A DNA stretch of 13,227 bases, taken from Verrucomicrobiota bacterium. Its GTDB lineage: Bacteria > Verrucomicrobiota > Verrucomicrobiia > Limisphaerales > AV2. Below are positions 1-6,359 of this stretch, piece by piece. Both the position numbers and the translations under genes were made by a program. Below the pieces are notes generated by a model. That model searched no databases, was not told the DNA's origin, and saw nothing but the letters and a program-made list of their open reading frames with translations. Where the stretch lies: assembly GCA_003218935.1 (NCBI GenBank), contig QHPA01000131.1, positions 1 to 13,227 on the forward strand. Direction: 5' to 3'. Within the stretch, counting starts at the first letter, position 1. Every line of letters starts with the position of its first letter.

Positions 1-1443
1 GATACGATCAGCCGGGAAAAGCGGGAGGGCACGCTTGGCCTGCTTTTTCTCACTCCATTGACGCCAATCGGGATCGTCTTCGGAAAGAGCCTCATTCACA
101 CGCTTCGTGCGATCACATTGTTTCTGGCGGTGCTTCCCGCTCTGGCATTGCCGTTCCTGCTGGGTGGCCTGAGCTGGAAAGATTGCGTGGTCTCTCTTTT
201 CCTCAATAGCAGCGCCCTCGTGCTCGCGCTGGCGGCTGGTCTGCTCGCTTCGACGCTGGCGACCGATTCGCGCCGGGCACTGGTCCTGGCCTTAGTGCTT
301 AGCCTTGGTTTTGCTTACCTGTTCATGCTGGTGCATCTCCACCTCTTCTACTCGACGCTGTCAAAATTTCTTAAACTTCCATTCGCGCCCCCAACTGATT
401 TTGCCTGGTTCTTGCCCGATAATCTCATTTCGCAAATCGAACTCCTGATCAGCTTCAACACTGGGCTTGGACGCGATCTCTACAGCTATTATGGGTTGGG
501 CCGCATGACACCTGGAGAGGGGTGGCGGTTCGTCTGGCTGAATTATCCGGTACCATTCCACTTCGCCTGGCTCCGGCAGTTGGGCTGGCTTTTCGTCGTA
601 TCCATCTTTGGCTTTGCCGCAATCGCAGTGCTGGCGTCCTGGCGCGTCCGCCACACCTGGCGGCTTGAACCACCCTCACTTCGGCACGCTCAACTCCAGA
701 AGTTTTTCTGTGCGCCGCGATTCTGGAAGTCCATCTTCCGCAGCAAAATGAGCGGCCTGCTCACGCGTAATCCCATCGGGTGGCTCCAACAATACACCTG
801 GAGCGCACGGCTGCTGAAGTGGGGATGGTGCCTTGGCATCGTGCTGCTCGAATGCATGCTCGTCACAGCCCCTTCGCTGTCCAATGTGTGGGACGGGCAA
901 TACCTCCTGGCATCTCTCCTCATTCTTGGGATCGCATTCACCGCTTCCGGAAGCTTTCGTGAGGAACGCCAGACAGGCGCAATGGAACTGCTCCTGATCA
1001 CGCCGTTGAAAGCGCGCCAAATTCTGCGTGGAAGAATCCGGGGTGTCTGGGGACAATTCCTGCCTGCAACAGTGGTGTTGGTATCAGCCTGGCTGTGGTT
1101 GTTGTAAGACGCTTCGCTCTTCGTCAGGCGTGATTACACGTCTCAGACCATTTACTGGCAGATATTCAGCATTGTTCTGCCGCTCTTCTTCCTCAGCAGC
1201 TTTTGCCTTCTTCCCGGAATCGGTCTTTTCTTCTCCATGCAACGGCTGCACTTTGTCGGCGCATGGGTTTTGACCTGCGCAACCGGTTTGCTCGTTCCGG
1301 CGCTGAGTTGCTGGTGGATGAAACGGAGTTGGCTCTTCGCTGTCTCTTCCTTGTTTACAACACAGTTTGTCTTGGCTCTCACCAGCCGAATTCTGCTGGA
1401 ACGGAACCTGACCGGGAGAAGGTTCGCTCTCGGTTCCGCGTGA
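1..1443 (+). pseudogene. ABC-2 type transporter permease, 5'-partial, interrupted by in-frame TAA at 1105-1107
   Basis: This is an integral membrane permease of the ABC-2 export family, expected to work with a separate ATP-binding subunit that lies outside the window. The frame is open from base 1, so the start is upstream. It opens with a cytoplasmic motif (SREKREGTLGLLFLTPL) and repeats it before the stop (FREERQTGAMELLLITPL), giving the two-halved layout seen in this family. Many hydrophobic segments lie between and after these motifs. A TAA at 1105-1107 ends the first 368 codons. The same frame then stays open for 111 codons to a TGA at 1441-1443 and encodes at least three more membrane-like segments and a basic tail (RNLTGRRFAL). 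The downstream part is therefore almost certainly the normal C-terminus. Either the gene carries a nonsense mutation or the base is wrong. The substrate cannot be told. The final TGA overlaps the next start (GTGA at 1440-1443). Confidence 0.8.
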
Positions 1444-1644
1444 AATCGCTCCATCTCCAGCTTCCCATTGTGCTGCATTCGTTCCCCTGAGCTTCAGAGA
1501 AGGATCGATGATCTGGCCGCCAAATCGACCGAAGGTCAACTCACCGAGGAGGAACGGGCCGAGTACGAAGGCTACGTCCGGACGAACAAATTCGTCGCCA
1601 TCCTTCAGCGGCAAGCGCGGCGAATGACTGGGACCAAACCGTAG
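1440..1644 (+). pseudogene. Small acidic partner protein of an HNH endonuclease, frameshifted
   Basis: A GTG at 1440 overlaps the permease stop and opens MKSLHLQLPIVLHSFP, which ends at a TGA at 1488. One frame over, from about 1486 to the TAG at 1642, lies a convincing helical, acidic sequence (PELQRRIDDLAAK, then EGQLTEEERAEYEGYV and a basic C-terminus ILQRQARRM). The two halves fit if one extra base is removed from the CCCC run at 1484-1487, giving about 67 residues. From memory, short proteins with the TEGxLTxEERAEYExYV pattern commonly sit directly in front of an HNH nuclease gene, which is the arrangement here (3 bases to the next ATG). Their role is not established; a toxin-antitoxin style pairing is a guess. 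It is broken or mis-sequenced. Confidence 0.6.
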
Positions 1645-1647
1645 AGG

Positions 1648-1914
1648 ATGAGCCCGGCGCTCCGAGCTCAGGTGCGGGAACGCGCCGGAAATCGGTGCGA
1701 GTATTGCCAATTGGGATTCGTTTCTCATCGGTTGCTGCAAATCGTGAACACGCCGGACAAATTCATTAAGGAAAGATCCACCTTTTATTTGTGCGCCGGC
1801 GATGATTCTGAAACCAGTTATGCAGATTGCGAGCGTGCCTTCCTAAGTGCCGTCCTTCCCGGCGAAGCGAACGCGGTATGTGGAGGCGAAGGGCAACAGG
1901 GCGCACTACATTGA
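1648..1914 (+). pseudogene. HNH endonuclease, truncated after the first Cys pair
   Basis: The first 22 residues (MSPALRAQVRERAGNRCEYC, then QL) are a typical start for a small HNH endonuclease. They include the first CxxC zinc pair (residues 17 and 20). From residue 23 on, the sequence no longer resembles the family: no HxxP-type or HNH histidine-asparagine motif appears in any frame downstream. The frame stays open to 1914 but reads as unrelated sequence, so the catalytic part has been lost and replaced. A GAGG lies only two bases before the ATG. It was presumably co-expressed with the small acidic gene just upstream. The rest (about 1714-1914) is of unknown origin. Another frame across 1870-1960 reads RYVEAKGNRAHYIDGVSEPY and could be a fragment of a different gene, which I do not recognise. 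Confidence 0.6.
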
Positions 1915-2157
1915 CGGCGTGAGCGAGCCGTATAATCGAGGCGCGAGGCACGCTCCGGTTCAGCCAATGCGCATATGCACTAGTGCTTATCGGCGGCTAG
2001 GCAGTGATGCTTATCGATGACTATGCACTAGTGCTTATACATTCCAGATTCGATCATTCTTTCACCAAACATACTTGCGTTACGCAGAACACACCCTGTA
2101 AAGGATTGCACCGCCCTAAGCGATTGGATTCGGGACTGGAAATCAAAAGTCAGGGAA
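1915..2157. other. Intergenic leader of the hybrid kinase, no gene seen
   Basis: No reading frame here looks coding except a possible short fragment running to about 1960. The stretch holds the GCACTAGTGC repeats and then about 120 bp of sequence without visible structure before the kinase ATG. A TATAAT at 1931-1936 has a TTGACG 14 bp upstream, too close for a standard promoter. The GGGA at 2153-2156 lies close to the ATG and is at best a weak ribosome binding site. Confidence 0.4.
1974..2038 (+). repeat. Two 17-bp repeats containing palindrome GCACTAGTGC
   Basis: TATGCACTAGTGCTTAT occurs exactly at 1974-1990 and again at 2022-2038, 48 bp apart. Each copy contains the perfect 10-bp palindrome GCACTAGTGC (1977-1986 and 2025-2034). 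A degenerate third copy sits between them (AGTGATGCTTATCG, 2003-2016). The set lies 120-185 bp upstream of the hybrid kinase start. It could be a paired operator for that gene or the scar of a mobile or duplicated element. The sequence shows only the repeats. Confidence 0.7.
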
Positions 2158-4443
2158 ATGCCACTGCGAATTATACATTTGGAAGACAGCCCCGTCGATG
2201 CCGTACTGCTTCGATCCTTGCTGGAATCAGAAGGCATCGAGTGTGCAGTCCGGCGGGTGGAAACCCGAATGCAATTTGAGGCTGCCCTGGAGGAGGCCGG
2301 TATAGATTTGATTCTATCTGATTTCACCCTTCCTTCGTTCGACGGATTGTCCGCGCTCAAAATCGCCCAGCAGAAGTCTCCGGGCGTGCCGTTCATTTTC
2401 GTATCGGGGACAATCGGCGAGGAGGCCGCAATTGACTCGTTGAAGGAAGGGGCAGTTGACTACGTGCTTAAAGATCGTTGGTCACGGTTGCCTGCGGCGG
2501 TGCGGCGGGCAATGCGGGAAGCGCAGGAGCGTGCCGAACGGCGGCGGGTCGAAGAAGAACTGCGCCAGGGCGAGGAACTATTTCGCAAGATCATGGAGAA
2601 CGTTGATGACCTGGTTACCGTGCAGGACGTGGAGGGCCATCGGGTGTTCACCAGTTCCTCTTACCGGCATGTCTTGGGCGATCCAGCGGCTCTGGTCGGT
2701 ACAGACGCCTTTGCTGAAATTCACCCGGAAGACAAGGAACGAATTCAGCGCATCTTTCGCGACACAGTGGCCACGGGCATTGGGCAACGGGCAGAGTATC
2801 GCTTCCTGCTCCGGGATGGCACGATCTGTTACATCGAGTCGCAAGGGAGCGTGATTCGGGACAAGGACGGCGAGGTAACGAATGTGGTGGTAGTCTCCCG
2901 CGACGTGACGGAACGGAAGAGGGTCGAACGGGAACTGATCGTGGCGGAAGCGAAGTTTCGGGCGCTGGTCGAGCAAGCCATTGTCGGCAACTACATCATC
3001 CAGGAGGGGACCCTGGTCTATGTGAATCCCAGGATGGCTGAAATCCTCGGCGAGACGCCAGAGCAGATAATTTCCCGACAATTTCTGGACTTAATCGTCG
3101 ATGAAGACCGCCCCATTGCGGCCAGAAATCTAGAGGAACGCTTGCGGGGCCAGGTGCTCCGTGCGCCCTATGAACTTCGGATGCGACGCAAAGACAGCCG
3201 CCTGATCCATGTAGAAGTCCACGGCGTGCTGACCGAATACGCGGGCAGGCCAGCGATTCTGGGCACACTCCTGGACATCACCGAGAAGAAGCGTTTGGAA
3301 GAGAAATTCCTCCGCGCTCAGAGGATGGAAAGCATTGGAGCCTTGGCTGGAGGCATTGCCCACGATTTGAATAACGTGCTGGCCCCGGTCCTCATGGCGG
3401 CGGAGTTGTTGCAAGACGAACTGTCCAGCGAGATGGGAAGGAACATGCTGGAGACGATCCGTGCCAGCGCCAACCGAGGTGCCGACATGGTCAAACAAAT
3501 CCTCTCTTTCGCCACTGGTGCTTCCGGCGAGCCGGCGGTGATTCAGCTTCGGCATCTGATCAAGGACATGGCCAAGCTGGTTCAGGACACCTTCCCGCGC
3601 TCGATCCAAGTGGAGAGCCGTGTCCCCAACGATCTCCAGCCAATCCTGGGCGATGCAACCCAACTTCATCAGGTGCTGCTGAACCTGTGCGTCAACGCCC
3701 GCGATGCCATGCCCCAGGGAGGCACACTCTTGATCCAGGCAGACAATGTCATCTTGGAAAACATATCCGTGCGCGGCAGGGAAGGTCCTCCATCCGGTCC
3801 GTTTGTCCTGCTGACGGTGTCGGATACGGGAACGGGTATCCCGGCCGAATTGCTGGACAAAATCTTTGAAACGGCTTTCACGACCAAGGCCCCTGGCAAA
3901 GGCACTGGCTTGGGACTTTCGACTGTAACCAATATCGTGCAGAAACACGGCGGGTTCGTCGAGGTATCGAGCGAAGTGGGAAAGGGCACTCGCTTTAAGG
4001 TTTATCTGCCAGCGACCGCCCAAGCCGAGCAGAAACCGGCCCAGGCGCAGCCCTCGGAACTTCCGGCAGGGAAGGGCGAACAGATTCTCGTGGTGGACGA
4101 CGAACTGGCGCTCCTGGAGATGACGAAGGAGACGCTGAAAACCTACGGTTATCGTGTATGGGGAGCGGGGAACGGAGCAGAAGCTCTGCTCCTTTACCAG
4201 CAACACCGGGATGAGATTGCCGCCGTCATCACCGATGCCATGATGCCGGTGATGGACGGCCCGGTTCTGATTCGCACGCTGCGGAATCTCGATCCCGACG
4301 TAAAAATCATCTGCGTCAGCGGGCTGGCATCGGAGCATAAGCTGGCGCAAATCGAAAAATCGCAGGTGCGCAGCTTCATCACCAAGCCGTTTACGCGGGC
4401 AACGCTGTTGACCACGTTGCGAGAAGTAATCACGTCGAATTGA
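2158..4443 (+). CDS. Hybrid sensor histidine kinase, REC-PAS-PAS-HisKA-HATPase-REC
   Basis: This 761-residue kinase has no membrane segment and is probably cytoplasmic, taking its input from another kinase or a ligand. It carries an N-terminal receiver (residues 1-120; phospho-acceptor D55 in ILSDFTLP, K105) and a coiled linker. Two PAS domains follow (about 137-255 and 260-378), each ending in a DxTE(R/K)K pattern. The dimerisation domain has the H-box GGIAHDLNN with the autophosphorylated His402. The ATPase has an N-box (NLCVNARDAMP, 509-519), a G1 box DTGTGI (556-561) and a G2 box GKGTGLGLS (580-588). A C-terminal receiver follows (641-761; D647/D648, D693, K743). All key residues are present, so it should be an active phosphotransfer protein. 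The start at 2158 leads directly into receiver strand one. The frequent PFFTTK segment reads TAFTTK here. Receiver genes follow immediately. Confidence 0.93.
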   Translation: MPLRIIHLEDSPVDAVLLRSLLESEGIECAVRRVETRMQFEAALEEAGIDLILSDFTLPSFDGLSALKIAQQKSPGVPFIFVSGTIGEEAAIDSLKEGAVDYVLKDRWSRLPAAVRRAMREAQERAERRRVEEELRQGEELFRKIMENVDDLVTVQDVEGHRVFTSSSYRHVLGDPAALVGTDAFAEIHPEDKERIQRIFRDTVATGIGQRAEYRFLLRDGTICYIESQGSVIRDKDGEVTNVVVVSRDVTERKRVERELIVAEAKFRALVEQAIVGNYIIQEGTLVYVNPRMAEILGETPEQIISRQFLDLIVDEDRPIAARNLEERLRGQVLRAPYELRMRRKDSRLIHVEVHGVLTEYAGRPAILGTLLDITEKKRLEEKFLRAQRMESIGALAGGIAHDLNNVLAPVLMAAELLQDELSSEMGRNMLETIRASANRGADMVKQILSFATGASGEPAVIQLRHLIKDMAKLVQDTFPRSIQVESRVPNDLQPILGDATQLHQVLLNLCVNARDAMPQGGTLLIQADNVILENISVRGREGPPSGPFVLLTVSDTGTGIPAELLDKIFETAFTTKAPGKGTGLGLSTVTNIVQKHGGFVEVSSEVGKGTRFKVYLPATAQAEQKPAQAQPSELPAGKGEQILVVDDELALLEMTKETLKTYGYRVWGAGNGAEALLLYQQHRDEIAAVITDAMMPVMDGPVLIRTLRNLDPDVKIICVSGLASEHKLAQIEKSQVRSFITKPFTRATLLTTLREVITSN

Positions 4444-4448
4444 AGCCA

Positions 4449-4589
4449 GTGAGTGCCCACATCTTGCTCATCGAAGACGAAGCGCCTCTCAGAACGAGCA
4501 TCGCGGAGATTCTGCGGCGCAAAGGATTCATGGTCATCGAAGCTTCTAACGGCTCTGAAATTCTCACATGGCCAGGATTCTCGTCATAG
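4449..4589 (+). pseudogene. Truncated CheY-like receiver, N-terminal remnant
   Basis: A short frame six bases after the hybrid kinase stop (GTG 4449, or TTG 4440 in the same frame) reads VSAHILLIEDEAPLRTSIAE followed by a helix and strand two (GFMVIEASNGSE). This is the first third of a response-regulator receiver, including the acidic pair E9-D10. It then runs out of frame into the next receiver gene and stops at the TAG at 4587. Strand three with the phospho-acceptor Asp and everything after it are missing. The simplest reading is a deletion that removed the rest of this receiver up to the next gene's start. The remnant is only 46 codons and cannot fold as a receiver. It is too short for most gene callers. 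Confidence 0.75.
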
Positions 4590-4936
4590 ACGACGACGCT
4601 GTGCAGCGAGTGCTGCTGAATGCGGTCTTTCGCAAACAGGGGTTGGAAGTCCTTCAGGCTGCCAACGGCCAGGAGGGAATACGGCTGGCTCGCGAGCAGA
4701 GGCCCGACTTGATCGTGTCGGACGTCAACTTGCCGGAGATGGACGGGTTCGCCGTTTTGGACCACCTGCGCAAGGAACCGATTACGGCAACCATTCCGTT
4801 CATCTTTATTACGGCCAATCCCAATGAGGCCGGTCAAAGGATGGCCAGAGAGTTGGGTGCCAATGGGTACCTGCCGAAACCGATTCCAATATCTGACTTG
4901 CAGGCACTGGTGAACGCCCAGATCCGAAAACAATAG
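4568..4936 (+). CDS. Single-domain response regulator, CheY-like
   Basis: This 122-residue protein is one receiver domain with no output domain. It starts MARILVIDDD (acidic triad D8-D10), has the phospho-acceptor D52 in IVSDVNLPEMDG, the conserved T82 in ITA and K104 in LPKPI. Such proteins act by binding partners or by passing phosphate between kinases. The neighbouring hybrid kinase on the same strand is the obvious phosphodonor. The start overlaps the remnant of a preceding receiver, and no good ribosome binding site precedes it, so expression may depend on readthrough from upstream. All residues needed for phosphorylation are present. It is the only intact member of a row of three stand-alone receivers. 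Confidence 0.88.
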   Translation: MARILVIDDDAVQRVLLNAVFRKQGLEVLQAANGQEGIRLAREQRPDLIVSDVNLPEMDGFAVLDHLRKEPITATIPFIFITANPNEAGQRMARELGANGYLPKPIPISDLQALVNAQIRKQ

Positions 4937-4950
4937 GGACTACATGCCGC

Positions 4951-5046
4951 ATGGCTAAAGTTCTGGTCATAGACGACGATGACAATTTCAGGGCAACTTT
5001 GATTCGAGGATCAAACCCGCTCACGGGATCAAGGGTGTTTCTGTGA
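4951..5046 (+). pseudogene. Truncated CheY-like receiver, 19-residue N-terminal remnant
   Basis: Fourteen bases after the intact receiver, an ATG opens MAKVLVIDDDDNFRATLIR, which is strand one, the acidic cluster and part of helix one of another receiver. After about residue 19 the sequence is unrelated and ends at the TGA at 5044. It closely parallels the start of the preceding intact receiver (MARILVIDDD), so it is most likely a paralogue cut off by a deletion. The following bases (5043-5144) form a 33-codon open frame that I do not recognise. Confidence 0.7.
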
Positions 5047-5131
5047 TTCGGGTAACGCGTCTACCTGAGAAGGCTCTTCTCAAGATCCGAAAGTTTGAGC
5101 CTCCTCACCTCGAAATCGACGACTCGAAGGG

Positions 5132-5160
5132 AAAACCGCCCTAAACCGCCGTGCGGTTTT
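5132..5160. terminator. Candidate bidirectional terminator between convergent operons
   Basis: AAACCGC (5143-5149) and GCGGTTT (5153-5159) form a perfect 7-bp stem with a 3-base loop. It overlaps the stop codon of the minus-strand regulator. An alternative outer arm AAAACCGC (5132-5139) can pair with the same right arm. The short T-run is inside the stem, so termination strength is uncertain. Position between two convergent operons supports the role. Confidence 0.4.
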
Positions 5161-5794
5161 CCAGAGCAAATTGGAGGAGGCTGTGGTTACCGTGCAAATC
5201 CAGCTTGGCCGATATGTGGGCACGATGGGCGTCAACAGTCCGCTGGCTAATGGACAATTCCATAGCGATTTCCCGGCTGGTCTTTTTCTCGGCGATGAGT
5301 TTGAGTATGCGCCGTTCGGCTTTTGTCAGATCGTTCAGACCAGGCTTCTTCATAGCGAGCTCCTCGGCACGACCGAGTCGGCGTAGGAGATAGCCTGAAA
5401 TGGTCGAGCTCAGGTAATGTTTGCCCGCCGCGACCGCGACGACACTGTTGAGGATGTCCTCTACGGCGTTTTCCTTGAGCACAAAGCCCATCACGCCGAA
5501 ATCCAGCGCGCGATTAAAAATCTCTTCCTCTTTGTACATTGTGAGAATGATCACACGTGTCGGCAGGCCTTTTCCCTGGAGTGCGCGTGCGACTTCGAGG
5601 CCGGACAGACGCGGCAGGTCCACGTCGAGCACCGCCACGTCTGGACTTTTATCCTGGATGGATCGCAACGCGGTTTCGCCATCGCCGGCCTCAGCCACCA
5701 GGTCGAAACGCGAATCAGCCTCGACTACCTGGCGTAAGCCCTGACGAAAAAGCGGATGGTCGTCCACGATTAATACTTTGATCTTTTCGGACAT
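5141..5794 (-). CDS. NarL/FixJ-family response regulator, DNA-binding
   Basis: This transcription regulator has an N-terminal receiver and a C-terminal LuxR-type helix-turn-helix. Starting at the ATG at 5794 it reads MSEKIKVLIVDDHPLFRQGL, the standard opening of this family. The acidic pair is in VDDH, the phospho-acceptor Asp is in VAVLDVDLPR (about residue 57) and the conserved Lys is in VLKENA (about 107). The HTH is in the last 65 residues (LTKAERRILKLIAEKKTSREIAMELSIS, split by family convention, then RTVDAHRAHI). A GTG at 5848 would add 18 residues of poor quality, so I chose 5794. It lies 58 bases after the ATPase end of the propeller kinase and is its expected partner. It should bind DNA when phosphorylated; targets are unknown. 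If the kinase is dead, another donor would be needed. Confidence 0.92.
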   Translation of the reverse strand: MSEKIKVLIVDDHPLFRQGLRQVVEADSRFDLVAEAGDGETALRSIQDKSPDVAVLDVDLPRLSGLEVARALQGKGLPTRVIILTMYKEEEIFNRALDFGVMGFVLKENAVEDILNSVVAVAAGKHYLSSTISGYLLRRLGRAEELAMKKPGLNDLTKAERRILKLIAEKKTSREIAMELSISQRTVDAHRAHISAKLDLHGNHSLLQFALENRTAV

Positions 5795-5852
5795 TGCCGA
5801 GGGACAGTGTGGCAGCGAACTGGATACAAATGCGAGACAGAATTCCACTGCA

Positions 5853-6359
5853 TTATTCGGTTTGCAGGATGGGAATTGTCACCTCGATGCGCGTGCCTCG
5901 ATTCGGCTCCGAGTCCACTTTCAATTTGCCGCCGAGGATGTGCACGCGCTCGGTCATATTTCGCAAGCCAATGCCGCCTGCGCTGTTCGCTGTGCCAGCA
6001 TCGAAACCGCAGCCGTTGTCCCTGACCTGCAGCAGGACTTCCCGCAGGTCCCGTTCCAGTTCGATACGCGCCCATGTGGCCCCAGAATGTTTCAGGATAT
6101 TGTTCAAACTCTCCTGGACGACGCGGTAAAGATGGGCGGCGGCGTCTGAGGAGAAGACGTCGTCAGCCGAGTCGAGCTTTCGCTCAATCGCAATTCCACT
6201 GGATTGCACGGCGCTATCAATCATTGCTTCGAGGGCGCGCGTCAGACCCAGATGGTCAAGTTGGCGGGGATGCAGGTCGCGCGAAATCTGGCGGATCTCA
6301 CTAACCGTTTGCGAAGCGAGGTGGCTGATGGCTTCAAGTTGCAGGCGCAAATCAGCAGC
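5853..6359 (-). pseudogene. C-terminal ATPase part of the propeller histidine kinase, separated by frameshift
   Basis: This is the catalytic end of the kinase encoded just upstream on the same strand, but in another frame. It begins near AADLRLQLEAISHLASQ, the second helix of a HisKA_3 dimerisation domain. It continues through IRQISRDLHPRQLDHLGL and into a HATPase domain with the N-box ESLNNILKHS, the G1 box DNGCGFD and the G2 box GGIGLRNMTERV. It ends at the TAA at 5853-5855. The ATP-binding residues are all present. The first half of the dimerisation domain, with the histidine, is in neither frame. A TTG at 6350 could in principle start a separate 165-residue ATPase-only protein, but no ribosome binding site is visible. 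It is best treated as part of one broken gene. Confidence 0.8.

Noticed and set aside
1911..1936. TTGACG and TATAAT as a sigma-70 promoter for the hybrid kinase
   Set aside because: The spacer is only 14 bases, well below the usual 16-18, and the site is more than 220 bp from the start codon.
3130..4350. 406-codon minus-strand open frame opposite the hybrid kinase
   Set aside because: It lies antisense to intact HisKA, HATPase and receiver motifs; the product is His/Gln-rich and low in coding character.
5066..5082. TGAGAAG/CTTCTCA hairpin as terminator of the receiver operon
   Set aside because: It is a perfect 7-bp stem but is A/T-containing and not followed by a T-run; the hairpin at 5143-5159 is better placed.
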